From: Oscillospiraceae bacterium
Lineage (GTDB): Bacteria; Bacillota; Clostridia; Oscillospirales; CAG-272
Assembly: GCA_015063805.1 (NCBI GenBank)
Contig: SVTK01000017.1
Span: forward strand, 1 to 61,370
Reading direction: 5' to 3'
Length of the DNA: 61,370 nt
Of this stretch, positions 39,558 through 48,587 are shown piece after piece. Position numbers and translations under genes: made by a program. Position 1 is the stretch's first letter, and every line of letters begins with the position of its first letter. The notes under the pieces are model-generated. The model was given only the letters and a program-made list of their open reading frames with translations. It was not told where the DNA came from and made no database searches.

Positions 39558-40841
39558 TTACTGATAGATATTCTTGGCCTCGCGCAGAGCGCGGGCACCG
39601 ATGTCGGAGCGGTGATATGCACCGTCAAAAGAAACGGCATCCACAGCGGCGTAAGCGGCGGCGATGGCCGACTCCAGGTCGGCGCCCTTGGCCGTCACGC
39701 CCAGCACACGGCCGCCGGAGGTAACCAGCTGACCGTCGGAGAGCTTGGTGCCGGCGTGGTAGAGCACGGCATCCCCCAGCTTGGCTTCGTCCACCGTAAG
39801 GGGACAGCCGGTGGCATACTTACCGGGGTAACCGCCGGAGGCCACCACGACACAGCAAGCTGCGCCGTCCTCAAACTCCACCTCGATCTCACCCAGGCGG
39901 CCTTCTTCCACGGCACGCATCACGGTGAGCAGGTCGGTCTTGAGCAGAGGAAGCACTACCTGAGTCTCGGGATCGCCGAAACGGCAGTTGTACTCAATCA
40001 CCTTGGGACCCTTGGGCGTGAGCATCAGACCGAAGTAGAGGCACCCGCGGAAGGTACGCCCCTCGGCCTTCATAGCACGGACGGTAGGGATCATGATCTG
40101 CTCCATGCACACCCATGCCTGGGGGGTGGTGTAGCAGGGGTTGGGGGCAATGGTACCCATGCCGCCGGTGTTCAGCCCCTGATCGCCGTCAAGGGCACGC
40201 TTGTGGTCCATGGAGGAAACCATGGGCACGATGCTTTCACCGTCGGTGAAGGCAAGCACCGACACCTCGGGACCGGTGAGGAACTCCTCGATGACGATCT
40301 GGTTGCCGCTGGCACCGAACACCTTGTCCTCCATGATAGAACGCACGGCATCCTCGGCCTCAGCGCGAGTCTGGGCAATGATCACGCCCTTGCCCAGGGC
40401 AAGACCGTCCGCCTTGATGACGATGGGGTACTCGGCGGAGGCAAGATATTCCAGCGCCTGCTCGGGTGCATCAAACACCTCGTAGGCGGCGGTGGGAATG
40501 TTGTACTTCTTCATGAGATTCTTGGAGAAGACCTTGCTGCCCTCAATGATGGCCGCCTTGGCCTCGGGGCCGAAGCATGGGATCCCCACCGCGTGCAGGC
40601 GGTCAACCGCACCCATGACCAGGGGATCGTCGGGAGCGACCACGGCAAAGTCGATCTTCTCTGCCACGGCAAACTCCACGATTTTGTCAATTTCCTTTGC
40701 GCCGATGGGCACGCAGGTGGCATCAGCGGCAATACCGCCGTTACCGGGAAGCGCGAAAATTTCGCTGACTTCGGGATTTTCTTTCAGCTTCTTGATGATG
40801 GCGTGCTCCCGACCGCCGCCACCGACTACCATCAGTTTCAT
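39558..40841 (-). CDS. purD: Phosphoribosylamine-glycine ligase (GAR synthetase)
   Basis: A 427-residue ATP-grasp enzyme joining glycine to phosphoribosylamine. VVGGGGREHAI (5-15) is the N-terminal signature; FGPEAKAAIIEGSK, KADGLALGKGV and EYNCRFGDPETQ are ATP-grasp motifs. AAAGGA lies before the start. An inverted pair of extragenic repeats separates it from purH. Confidence 0.95.
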   Translation of the reverse strand: MKLMVVGGGGREHAIIKKLKENPEVSEIFALPGNGGIAADATCVPIGAKEIDKIVEFAVAEKIDFAVVAPDDPLVMGAVDRLHAVGIPCFGPEAKAAIIEGSKVFSKNLMKKYNIPTAAYEVFDAPEQALEYLASAEYPIVIKADGLALGKGVIIAQTRAEAEDAVRSIMEDKVFGASGNQIVIEEFLTGPEVSVLAFTDGESIVPMVSSMDHKRALDGDQGLNTGGMGTIAPNPCYTTPQAWVCMEQIMIPTVRAMKAEGRTFRGCLYFGLMLTPKGPKVIEYNCRFGDPETQVVLPLLKTDLLTVMRAVEEGRLGEIEVEFEDGAACCVVVASGGYPGKYATGCPLTVDEAKLGDAVLYHAGTKLSDGQLVTSGGRVLGVTAKGADLESAIAAAYAAVDAVSFDGAYHRSDIGARALREAKNIYQ

Positions 40842-40862
40842 AGCTAATCCTTTCTGAGGTCA

Positions 40863-40935
40863 TGGGGCGCCGCCCCAAACCCCGGCGGGGGAGCTTTTTG
40901 AAAAAAGCTCCCCCACACCCCCACAAAAACTTCCC
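40863..40935. repeat. Dispersed extragenic repeat, copy A
   Basis: Begins TGGGGCGCCGCCCCAAACCC, contains AGCTTTTTGAAAAAAGCT, ends CAAAAACTT. It is head-to-head with copy B. Confidence 0.7.
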
Positions 40936-40949
40936 AACACACTCATTTT

Positions 40950-41022
40950 GAAAGTTTTTGAGGATTCCCAAGGGACTTTTTTCAAAAAGTCCCTTGGGTG
41001 GGGTTTGGGGCAAAGCCCCAAA
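40950..41022. repeat. Dispersed extragenic repeat, copy B (inverted)
   Basis: Read on the minus strand it begins TGGGGCTTTGCCCCAAACCC, then ACTTTTTGAAAAAAGT and CAAAAACTT, aligning with copy A along its whole length. Copy C is at 22307-22391. Confidence 0.7.
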
Positions 41023-41027
41023 GTCTT

Positions 41028-42209
41028 TTAATGGTGGAACAGGCGAATGCCGGTGAAGGCCATTGCGATGTCGTACTTGTTGCAGGTTTCGATGACCTGG
41101 TCGTCGCGGATGGAACCACCGGGCTCGGCGATGTAGCTGACACCGCTGCGGCGGGCGCGCTCGATGTTGTCACCGAAGGGGAAGAATGCGTCGGAGCCAA
41201 GGGCTACGCCGGTAACCTTGGAGAGCCACTCGGCCTTTTCGGCGGCGGTCAGCGGCTCGGGGCGAGTGGTGAAGTAGTTCTGCCAAACATCGTCGCCCAG
41301 TACATCCTCGCACTGCTCGGAGATGTACACATCCACAGTGTTGTCGCGATCGGGGCGGCCAAGCTCGGGCTTGAAGGGCAGTGCGAGCACCTTCGGGTGC
41401 TGGCGAAGCTGCCAGATGTCGGCCTTGTTGCCGGCGAGGCGGGTGCAATGGATACGAGACTGCTGGCCCGCGCCCACACCGATGGTCTGACCGTCTACGG
41501 CATAGCAGACCGAGTTGGACTGGGTATACTTGAGGGCGATCAGGGCGATCACCAGGTCACGCTTAGCGGAATCGGGCAGATTCTTGTTGGCGGTGACCAC
41601 GTTCTGCAGCATATCGTTGTCGATCTTCAGCTCGTTGCGGCCCTGCTCGAAGGTGATGCCGAAGACCTGCTTGCGCTCGATGGGATCGGGGATGTAGTTC
41701 TCGTCAATCTGCACCACGTTGTAGCCGCCCTTGCGCTTGGACTTGAGCACCTCAAGTGCCTCGGGAGTGTAGCCGGGGGCGATGATACCGTCGGACACCT
41801 CACGCTTGATGATCATGGCGGTGGTCAGGTCGCAGACGTCGCTCAGTGCTATCCAGTCGCCGAAGGAGGACATCCGGTCGGCACCGCGGGCGCGGGCATA
41901 GGCACAGGCCAGGGGAGAATCGTTGAGCCCTTCGATATCGTCCACAAAGTAGATCTTCTTGAGGGTGTCGGAGAGGGGCTCGCCCACAGCGGCACCGGCG
42001 GGGCTGACGTGCTTGAAAGAGGTAGCGGCGGGAAGACCGGTAGCGGCCTTCAGTTCACGCACCAGCTGCCAGCCGTTGAGGGCATCGAGGAAGTTGATGT
42101 AGCCGGGACGGCCGTTGAGCACGGTGATGGGCAGCTCGCCCTTTTCCATAAAAATGCGGGAAGGCTTCTGATTGGGGTTACAGCCGTATTTCAGTTCGAG
42201 TTCAGTCAT
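41028..42209 (-). CDS. purH: Stand-alone AICAR formyltransferase (PurH C-terminal type)
   Basis: 393 residues containing only the transformylase: YGCNPNQKPS (8-17), TSFKHVSPAGAA (63-74), SDGIIAPGYTPEALEVLKSK, QSRIHCTRLAGNKADIW and a C-terminal GSDAFFPFGDNIERA, where the active-site Lys/His region is conserved. The N-terminal IMP cyclohydrolase (MGS) domain of bifunctional PurH is absent; that step is supplied by the adjacent PurO-like gene. It formylates AICAR with 10-formyl-THF. Confidence 0.92.
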   Translation of the reverse strand: MTELELKYGCNPNQKPSRIFMEKGELPITVLNGRPGYINFLDALNGWQLVRELKAATGLPAATSFKHVSPAGAAVGEPLSDTLKKIYFVDDIEGLNDSPLACAYARARGADRMSSFGDWIALSDVCDLTTAMIIKREVSDGIIAPGYTPEALEVLKSKRKGGYNVVQIDENYIPDPIERKQVFGITFEQGRNELKIDNDMLQNVVTANKNLPDSAKRDLVIALIALKYTQSNSVCYAVDGQTIGVGAGQQSRIHCTRLAGNKADIWQLRQHPKVLALPFKPELGRPDRDNTVDVYISEQCEDVLGDDVWQNYFTTRPEPLTAAEKAEWLSKVTGVALGSDAFFPFGDNIERARRSGVSYIAEPGGSIRDDQVIETCNKYDIAMAFTGIRLFHH

Positions 42210-42230
42210 GATTGTTCTCCTTTCCTGCGC

Positions 42231-42938
42231 TCAGACGTTCTTGTTGACGATCACGGTATCCGCCTCGCCGGTGGCAAGATCCACGTAGGAGACGTACAGG
42301 GACACCTTGTTGTCCTCGTTGAGGTTTGCCCACAGCAGATCGGCCATGGCCTGTGCATTCGGCGCGTCGCAGATCACCCGGCGGGGCTCACCCTCAAAGG
42401 AGGGCAGCGGATCGAGATTTTCCTGATAAGTGTGGATGAAGTGACCGAAGCCGGCGATGGGCGCATCGTACTCGTAGAAGAAACGATGGTTGCAGGCGGG
42501 ATCGCCATCAGCCGACTTGAGGATGGACAGCTTGTAGCTGCCGTCTGCGGCCAGCAGGCCGGAGATGCGGGGGGTGTAGTTGGGGGGATCGGGCTCGAAG
42601 CAGCGGGTGCGCAGGCCGTCGGCAAAGGACTTCCCTGCCACCATGAAGTCACGGATGGTATCGGTCTGATCACCGTTGGTGACGATCAGTCCGGCATCGA
42701 TCTTGCGGACGGGATGGTAGATGATCAGCGAGGGATCCACCATCTTGGACTCGTCAAAGGCGCGGGTACGGATGCCGTCATCGGTGGTCTCGAAGACGCG
42801 GTTGCGGCTGTTGCCGCTGCGGCCCATGATGAAGTAGGCCACGACGCCGTATTTGTTGTCAGCCGAGCGGCCGAGAATAATACCGCGGCCGGGATATGCG
42901 TGGGTGGCAAGGATGCCGTCGATTTTCTTTGCGTTCAT
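42231..42938 (-). CDS. purO: IMP cyclohydrolase, PurO-like
   Basis: A 235-residue protein matching the archaeal-type IMP cyclohydrolase family: AYPGRGIILG (14-23), VAYFIMGRSGNSRNRVF (31-47), SLIIYHPVR, TNGDQTDTI and TPRISG. It closes FAICAR to IMP, the last step of the pathway. It is adjacent to the cyclohydrolase-less purH, which explains the split. GGAGA lies before the ATG. Confidence 0.88.
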   Translation of the reverse strand: MNAKKIDGILATHAYPGRGIILGRSADNKYGVVAYFIMGRSGNSRNRVFETTDDGIRTRAFDESKMVDPSLIIYHPVRKIDAGLIVTNGDQTDTIRDFMVAGKSFADGLRTRCFEPDPPNYTPRISGLLAADGSYKLSILKSADGDPACNHRFFYEYDAPIAGFGHFIHTYQENLDPLPSFEGEPRRVICDAPNAQAMADLLWANLNEDNKVSLYVSYVDLATGEADTVIVNKNV

Positions 42939-42951
42939 GTTCGTATCTCCT

Positions 42952-43563
42952 TTATTGATCTGCCATCAGCTCTGCGCTGACCAGCTCTGCCGCACGGGGA
43001 AGCAGATACCACTCGGCCTGCTCCATGACGCGGCGCTGAAGGATCTCGGGCGTGTCGCCCGGCTCGATCTCCACGGCGCGCTGGAGGATGATCCGTCCGC
43101 CGTCACAGATCTCGTTGACAAAATGTACCGTTGCCCCCGTCACCTTGACCCCGTATTCCAGGGCCGCCTCATGCACGCGCAGGCCGTAGAAGCCCTTGCC
43201 GCAGAAGGAAGGAATCAGGGAGGGGTGAACGTTGATGATGCGCTCGGGCCAGCGGGAAACGAAGTCGGCACTGAGGATGGAGAGGAAGCCGGCCAGTACA
43301 ATGATGTCGATCTTGTACTCGGCAAGAGCCGCCGAGATGCCGGCCTCGAATTCAGACAGGTCGGCGCAAGCCTTGCGGTCAACCACCACGGAAGGAACAC
43401 CGTGCTTGGCGGCGCGCTCCAGGGCGTAAACACCGGGCTTGCTGGACACCACCAGCTCGATTTTTCCGCTGTGGATCAGTCCCGCATCCTGCCCGTCCAG
43501 CAGGGCCTGCAGGTTGGTGCCGCCTCCCGAGACGAAGACGGCGATACGTGCGGTCCTCAGCAT
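42952..43563 (-). CDS. purN: Phosphoribosylglycinamide formyltransferase
   Basis: 203 residues; formylates GAR with 10-formyl-THF. [19 protein letters not shown] is the N-terminal phosphate-binding loop; [20 protein letters not shown] and [18 protein letters not shown] carry the catalytic Asn/His region, and [18 protein letters not shown] has the catalytic Asp. It overlaps the purM stop by seven bases. Confidence 0.94.
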   Translation of the reverse strand: MLRTARIAVFVSGGGTNLQALLDGQDAGLIHSGKIELVVSSKPGVYALERAAKHGVPSVVVDRKACADLSEFEAGISAALAEYKIDIIVLAGFLSILSADFVSRWPERIINVHPSLIPSFCGKGFYGLRVHEAALEYGVKVTGATVHFVNEICDGGRIILQRAVEIEPGDTPEILQRRVMEQAEWYLLPRAAELVSAELMADQ

Positions 43564-44588
43564 AACTCGATGCCGTCGCCTTCGGCGATTTCACCGATGA
43601 GGTAGGCATCCTCGCCGTTCTCACGGAGAATCCGGATGGCCTTGTCTGCATCAGCGGCAGGAACCACAACCGACATACCCACACCCATGTTGTAGGTGTT
43701 GAACATATCCCGCTCGGGGACATTGCCCTCACGGGCGATCATATCGAAAATGGGAAGAACGCGGACTGCCTTACGCTCAATCTTAGCGCAGAGGCCGTCG
43801 GGAATGGCGCGCGGAATGTTCTCGTAGAAGCCACCGCCGGTGATGTGGGAAACCGCACCGATCTTGACCTGCTCATTGAGGGCAAGGATGGACTTGACGT
43901 AGATCTTGGTGGGGGTCAGCAGAGCCTCGCCCAGGGTCATGCCCAGATCGTTGCAGTAAACGCCCAGATCGCGATTCTCCACGTCAAAGACGCGGCGAAC
44001 CAGGGAAAAGCCGTTGGAGTGAACGCCGGTGGAGGCAAGAGCGATTACGGCATCACCGGGTTTGACGGCATTGTGGTCGATGATCTTTGCGCGGTCAACC
44101 ACGCCCACCGAGAAGCCGGCCAGGTCGTACTCATCCTCGGGCATTAGACCGGGATGCTCGGCAGTCTCACCGCCGATCAGGGCACAGCCTGCCTGGATAC
44201 AGCCCTCAGCCACACCCGACACAATAGCGGCAACCTTCTCGGGGAAGTTCTTGCCGATGGCGATGTAGTCAAGGAAGAAGAGGGGCTTTGCACCGCAGCA
44301 GATAATGTCATTGACGCACATGGCAACGCAGTCGATACCCACGGTATCATGCTTGTCCATCAGGAAGGCGAGCTTGATCTTGGTGCCGACGCCGTCGGTA
44401 CCGCTGACCAGGACAGGGCGCTGAATGCCGGTCATATCCAGCTCGAAGAGGCCGCCGAAGCCGCCGATATCCGAAACACAGCCTGCCGTCATAGTGGCGG
44501 CAACGTGCTTCTTCATCAGTTCCACCGCACGGTATCCCGCAGTAATATCCACGCCTGCGGCTTTATAGCTTTCACTGAAACTTTTCAT
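43557..44588 (-). CDS. purM: Phosphoribosylformylglycinamidine cyclo-ligase (AIR synthetase)
   Basis: 343 residues, complete. [20 protein letters not shown] near the N-terminus, [21 protein letters not shown] and [14 protein letters not shown] are family motifs. It closes FGAM to AIR with ATP. Fourth enzyme step, between purE and purN. Confidence 0.95.
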   Translation of the reverse strand: MKSFSESYKAAGVDITAGYRAVELMKKHVAATMTAGCVSDIGGFGGLFELDMTGIQRPVLVSGTDGVGTKIKLAFLMDKHDTVGIDCVAMCVNDIICCGAKPLFFLDYIAIGKNFPEKVAAIVSGVAEGCIQAGCALIGGETAEHPGLMPEDEYDLAGFSVGVVDRAKIIDHNAVKPGDAVIALASTGVHSNGFSLVRRVFDVENRDLGVYCNDLGMTLGEALLTPTKIYVKSILALNEQVKIGAVSHITGGGFYENIPRAIPDGLCAKIERKAVRVLPIFDMIAREGNVPERDMFNTYNMGVGMSVVVPAADADKAIRILRENGEDAYLIGEIAEGDGIELC

Positions 44589-44624
44589 CTTTGTCTATTC
44601 CTTTCGGTTCAATCTTTTTTGAAG

Positions 44625-45122
44625 TCAGTTGGCCGCCAGCTTTTCCTGGAGGGCAGCATCCTTGCGTATCACAGCCTCGGTCATGGCCGCACGGGAAGCG
44701 GCAAGCTTTTCGGCAAGTGCGGAATCCTCGACCGCGAGGATCTGAATAGCCAGCAGAGCGGCATTGGCCGCGCCGTCGATGGCAACGGTGGCAACCGGCA
44801 TACCCGAGGGCATCTGCACGGTGGCCAGCAGGGCATCAAGCCCGTCCAGGGTGGAGGACTTGATCGGAATCCCGATCACGGGGAGGGTGGTATTGGCAGC
44901 CAGAGCACCGGCCAAATGTGCAGCCTTACCGGCAGCGGCAATGATGGCACCGAAGCCTGCCTCGCGGGCACCCACAGCAAAATTCCGCGCCGCTTCAGGG
45001 GTGCGGTGGGCCGAGTAAACGTGGGCCTCAAAGGGGACGCCGTACTCACGCAGGGTTTTGATGGCGCTCTCCACAACAGGCAGATCGCTGTCGCTGCCCA
45101 TGACAATCGCTACTTTTTTCAT
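44625..45122 (-). CDS. purE: N5-carboxyaminoimidazole ribonucleotide mutase
   Basis: 165 residues. [17 protein letters not shown] (8-24), [11 protein letters not shown] (39-49) and [20 protein letters not shown] are PurE signatures. Class I enzymes need PurK; no purK is in this operon, so this may be a class II AIR carboxylase-type enzyme acting directly with CO2, which cannot be decided by eye. The ATG at 45122 is the family start. Confidence 0.92.
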   Translation of the reverse strand: MKKVAIVMGSDSDLPVVESAIKTLREYGVPFEAHVYSAHRTPEAARNFAVGAREAGFGAIIAAAGKAAHLAGALAANTTLPVIGIPIKSSTLDGLDALLATVQMPSGMPVATVAIDGAANAALLAIQILAVEDSALAEKLAASRAAMTEAVIRKDAALQEKLAAN

Positions 45123-45172
45123 TGGAATCAACCTTTCTTGGTGTATTTTTTCGCTGCACGGCAGCGGAGAGG

Positions 45173-46618
45173 TCAGGATTTTTTCGACTCGCTCTTCTTG
45201 GTAAGATAGCGGGATTTTTCCTTGCAGGCAGGAACGGCGGTAGGATAGCTGCCGTCGAAGCAGGCCGTGCAGAAGCCCCGCTTGCACGCAGGCACGAAGC
45301 TTTTAATGCTCTCCATACTGAGATAGCCGAGGGAGTCCACGCCGATCATCTCAGCGATCTCCTCCACGGTGTGGCCGTGGGCGATCAGCTTATCGGAGGA
45401 AGGAACATCCGTACCGTAGTAGCAGGGGTAGAGGTAGGGCGCCGAAGCGACACGCATATGCACTTCCTTGGCTCCAGCCTCCCGCAGAATGTGGATGGTA
45501 TGGGCACAAGTTGTACCCCGGACAATGGAGTCATCCACCAATACCACGCGCTTGTCCTTAACGGTGGAAGAGATGGCATTGAGTTTGATGCGTACCTTGT
45601 TCTCCCGATCCGACTGGGTGGGCTGAATGAATGTACGGCCGATGTATTTGTTCTTGATAAAGCCGATGCCGTAAGGGATCCCCGACTGGCGGGCATAACC
45701 CAGGGCAGCATCAAGGCCGGAGTCGGGGGCGCCGATGACCACGTCGGCATCAACAGGATGCTCCTGTGCCAGGCAGGCGCCGGCACGCAGACGGGCTTCG
45801 TGCACCGAGGCACCGTCGATCACCGAATCGGGGCGGGCGAAGTAGACATACTCAAACACGCAGAGACGGGAAGGCTTCTGTCCGCAATGGCTGGTGATGG
45901 AGCGCAGACCGTCCTTGTCAATGACCACGATCTCACCGGGCTCCACGTCCCGCAGAAAGGCAGCACCGATGCTGTCCAGGGCGCAGGACTCGGAGGCAAG
46001 CACAAAACCGTCGCCAAGGGTGCCGATGCAAAGAGGGCGGAACCCGTGAGGGTCGCGGGCACCGATCAGCTTGGAGGGGGACATAATTACCAGGGAATAG
46101 GCCCCGTCCAGCACATCCATAGCACCGCTCACCGCCATCTCGATGGAGGGGGCAGTCAAACGGCAGCGGGTAATCTCATACATAATGACCTCGGTATCGC
46201 TGGTAGAGTGGAAGATAGCGCCCTCCAGCTCCAGCTTTTCCCGCAGTACGGCGGCATTGGTGATGGCACCGTTGTGTGCCACAGCCAGTCCACCCTTGAC
46301 ATGGTTGGCCACCAGGGGCTGCGCTTCGGCACGGGTAAAGACACCGGAGCCGTAGAGCACGTGGCCCAGGGCAATATTTCCCTGTCCCAGCTTACGCATT
46401 ACCGGTTCGGTAAACACGTCATTGACCAGGCCCAGGTCCTTGTGGGCGGTCATGACACCGTCATCATTGACCACAATACCGCAGCTGGCCTGACCGCGGT
46501 GCTGAAGAGCGTACAGCGCATAGTAGGCGGCAGAGGCCACATTGACCTCGTATTTTCCTTCGGGCACATAGATGCCGAAGAGGCCGCACGCCTCGTGAAT
46601 CTTGTCATTTTCCATCAT
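45173..46618 (-). CDS. purF: Amidophosphoribosyltransferase
   Basis: About 481 residues; commits PRPP to purine synthesis using glutamine. The catalytic N-terminal cysteine follows a short propeptide (HEAC-GLFG, Cys11). HRGQASCGIV and the PRPP loop VVLVDDSIVRGTT are present, and the C-terminal FCTACFDGSYP matches [4Fe-4S]-containing Bacillus-type enzymes. GGGAG lies before tandem ATGs at 46618/46615. First gene of the operon, 220 bases beyond a riboswitch-linked terminator. Confidence 0.94.
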   Translation of the reverse strand: MMENDKIHEACGLFGIYVPEGKYEVNVASAAYYALYALQHRGQASCGIVVNDDGVMTAHKDLGLVNDVFTEPVMRKLGQGNIALGHVLYGSGVFTRAEAQPLVANHVKGGLAVAHNGAITNAAVLREKLELEGAIFHSTSDTEVIMYEITRCRLTAPSIEMAVSGAMDVLDGAYSLVIMSPSKLIGARDPHGFRPLCIGTLGDGFVLASESCALDSIGAAFLRDVEPGEIVVIDKDGLRSITSHCGQKPSRLCVFEYVYFARPDSVIDGASVHEARLRAGACLAQEHPVDADVVIGAPDSGLDAALGYARQSGIPYGIGFIKNKYIGRTFIQPTQSDRENKVRIKLNAISSTVKDKRVVLVDDSIVRGTTCAHTIHILREAGAKEVHMRVASAPYLYPCYYGTDVPSSDKLIAHGHTVEEIAEMIGVDSLGYLSMESIKSFVPACKRGFCTACFDGSYPTAVPACKEKSRYLTKKSESKKS

Positions 46619-46840
46619 AAAAATCACTCCCATTTGTTAAAGTGAAGGCAAACCGTTCCCTCGCATAAGCGAAAAAACCGTCAAAATCGTACAGCTGTCC
46701 TTTGTGCGGACGCTCCGATCCCGACGGTGGAAGAAGGTGCAGAAACAGTGTGGGCAGGCGGACACTTCGTGGGCCGCGTAAACAAGCAAAGCTTTTGTCC
46801 CTTCATCTTCATCTGCATGATTCCCTTCCCCATGTTGTAG
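46619..46840 (-). other. Long purF leader after the attenuator
   Basis: About 220 bases with no convincing gene. A second stem CCGTC (46733-46737) / GACGG (46678-46682), enclosing GTCC/GGAC, is followed by six T on the minus strand and could be a second attenuator. A short open frame of about 45 codons begins near the terminator but has no recognisable homology. Confidence 0.4.
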
Positions 46841-46878
46841 AAAAACAAAAATGCGCACGATCATCTGACCCGTGCGCC
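46841..46878 (-). terminator. Riboswitch expression-platform terminator
   Basis: On the minus strand GGCGCACG pairs with CGTGCGC(A), followed by TTTTTGTTTTT. It lies about 45 bases after the guanine aptamer. Confidence 0.85.
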
Positions 46879-46920
46879 AAAAGCAAGCAAGCGCTCCGAC
46901 CCAAAGACCGCAACGCTGGA

Positions 46921-46990
46921 CTGCCCATAGCGCAGGCAATTTACGGTTGCCGCATAGAAACGCTCACACCGTATCTGCGAGCTTATATGG
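46921..46990 (-). ncRNA. Guanine (purine) riboswitch aptamer
   Basis: On the minus strand P1 CCATATA / CTATGG, P2 GCTCGCA / TGTGAGC with loop GATACGG, junction GTTTCTAT, P3 GGCAA / TTGCC with loop CCGTAAA, then GCTATG. Loops and junctions match the xpt-type purine aptamer. The cytosine before TATG is the discriminator expected for guanine rather than adenine. Binding of guanine would favour the downstream terminator and lower purF-operon expression. Confidence 0.9.
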
Positions 46991-47005
46991 TCAAATATCG
47001 ATTTT

Positions 47006-47034
47006 ATTCTACCACATTTCGCGGCGCATTGCAA
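47006..47034 (-). promoter_or_regulatory. Promoter of the purine operon
   Basis: On the minus strand TTGCAA (47029-47034), 17 bp, TAGAAT (47006-47011), immediately upstream of the aptamer. Confidence 0.8.
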
Positions 47035-47116
47035 GTCTTTTGACAAAAAATTGTTTGTTCCCCTAAATTCGAGCTCCCCATTCCCCAGTCCTTCTGCAAA
47101 TTTACACAGCAAGAGA

Positions 47117-47162
47117 CAAAAAGCAGGTCCGGGACACCGCATTTCAAGCGGAGTCCCGGACC
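47117..47162 (-). terminator. Terminator of ftsZ/dcw cluster
   Basis: On the minus strand GGTCCGGGAC-tCCGC pairs with GCGG-t-GTCCCGGACC, followed by TGCTTTTTG, shortly after the ftsZ stop. Confidence 0.88.
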
Positions 47163-47176
47163 AAACAAATGCCGAT

Positions 47177-48433
47177 TTATCTTCTGAAACCGCGGGCGTC
47201 ACGACGCTGGGGCTTCTTGAGAATGCTCATGATATCGTCAAACTCGTTGTCCGAGAGGACGGGATCACCGGACTCGGGAGAGACAGTATAGGTCTCCTCC
47301 TCCATGCCGAAATCCTCCTCAGTCTGGGGAGCATCTGCCTGCTGCAGGGGAAGCTCGCGGCGCGGAATGCGCTGTTCGGCTGCGGGCTGAGCGGCTGCCT
47401 TAGTCTCGGCCTTCTTCTGCTCGGGCTGCTTCACAGCAGTACCCCGGGCGGCCTTCACCGAAGCCATATCACCCTTGTCCTTCTTGAAGCCGGTGGCAAT
47501 CAGAGTTACCTTCAGGGTATCCTCAAGCTCGGGATCGAATGCAGCACCCCAGATCACGGTGGCATCGGGGTGTGCTTCCTGGGCGATGAGGCTGGAGCAG
47601 AGCTCGACATCCTCCAGACCGATATCGGGAGATGCGGTAATGCTCACCAGGATGCCGTCTGCACCCTCGATAGAGGTCTCCAGCAGGGGGCTGGAAATTG
47701 CCTCGCGGGCAGCCTGCTCGGCCTTATCCTTGCCCTCGCCCTTACCTACGCCCATATGTGCAAAGCCTGCATCCTTCATGATGGCGGTAACGTCGGCGAA
47801 GTCCAGGTTAACAAAGCCGGAGATATTGATCAGCTCAGAGATGCTCTGCACGCCGCGGCGGAGAACATCGTCTGCGCACTCAAATGCATTGGCCAGGGTA
47901 ATGCGGTTGTCGGACACCAGCTTCAGGCGCTCGTTGGGGATGATCACCAGAGAGTCAACATAGTCCTCCAGGTTGGCAATGCCCGCCTCAGCCTGCTCCA
48001 TGCGGCGCTTACCCTCAAAGGCAAAGGGCTTGGTGACGATACCGACGGTGAGAATACCCATTTCCTTTGCCACACGGGCAACAATGGGAGCAGCACCGGT
48101 ACCGGTTCCGCCGCCCATACCCGAGGTGATGAACACCATATCGGTACCGGCAAGAGCGGCCTTGATGTCCTCAAGGTTCTCCTCTGCCGCACGGGCACCG
48201 ATCTCGGGGTTTGCACCTGCGCCGTGACCCTTGGTGATCTTCTCACCGATCACGATCTGGTTGGGGGCGTTTGAGACACGGAGTGCTTGAACATCGGTAT
48301 TGATGGCAATGAAGCCGACCCCACGAATATTGGTCTCAATCATGCGGTTGACAGCGTTGTTTCCGCCGCCGCCTACGCCTACTACTTTAATGCTTACGCC
48401 GCTATCATAGCTGTCGTCGTGTTCAAACGTCAT
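47177..48433 (-). CDS. ftsZ: Cell division protein FtsZ
   Basis: 418 residues; tubulin-like GTPase that forms the Z ring. [14 protein letters not shown] (13-26), the GTP signature [10 protein letters not shown] (about 105-114), and NVDFADV-type helix ([11 protein letters not shown]) are present. A Glu/Pro/Gln-rich linker leads to a conserved C-terminal [13 protein letters not shown]-like tail. Separated from ftsQ by 154 bases containing its own promoter; ftsA is not adjacent. Confidence 0.96.
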   Translation of the reverse strand: MTFEHDDSYDSGVSIKVVGVGGGGNNAVNRMIETNIRGVGFIAINTDVQALRVSNAPNQIVIGEKITKGHGAGANPEIGARAAEENLEDIKAALAGTDMVFITSGMGGGTGTGAAPIVARVAKEMGILTVGIVTKPFAFEGKRRMEQAEAGIANLEDYVDSLVIIPNERLKLVSDNRITLANAFECADDVLRRGVQSISELINISGFVNLDFADVTAIMKDAGFAHMGVGKGEGKDKAEQAAREAISSPLLETSIEGADGILVSITASPDIGLEDVELCSSLIAQEAHPDATVIWGAAFDPELEDTLKVTLIATGFKKDKGDMASVKAARGTAVKQPEQKKAETKAAAQPAAEQRIPRRELPLQQADAPQTEEDFGMEEETYTVSPESGDPVLSDNEFDDIMSILKKPQRRDARGFRR

Positions 48434-48516
48434 GTGAATATCCTCCCGAATTTATATAATCTGCATTTTTTGTCATCCTGATCAGCCCACACGGGCCGAC
48501 AATATACCTACTCTAT

Positions 48517-48545
48517 ATGATATACGAAATTTCGTGATTTTGCAA
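48517..48545 (-). promoter_or_regulatory. Promoter of ftsZ
   Basis: On the minus strand TTGCAA (48540-48545), 17 bp, TATCAT (48517-48522). The spacer holds CGAAATTTCG, a self-complementary decamer. Confidence 0.65.
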
Positions 48546-48587
48546 TACCTTTTGCGAAATTTTATGCAAAATTTCTTCAACTTTTTT

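Noticed and set aside
35791-39564. 1257-codon open frame on the plus strand opposite purL
   Set aside because: It is the antisense shadow of a GC-rich gene with every PurL motif. It has no ribosome site and low-complexity Gly/His/Gln-rich translation.
39546-42980. Long plus-strand frames opposite purD and purH/purO
   Set aside because: Antisense of well-supported purine genes, with no motif and no start signals.
46619-46840. PRPP (ykkC-type) riboswitch in tandem with the guanine aptamer
   Set aside because: No recognisable ykkC conserved segments; only an unassigned stem and T-run were seen.
46637-46939. Possible 100-codon gene in the purF leader
   Set aside because: It overlaps the riboswitch terminator, has no ribosome site and no recognisable domain. 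A structured leader explains the region better.
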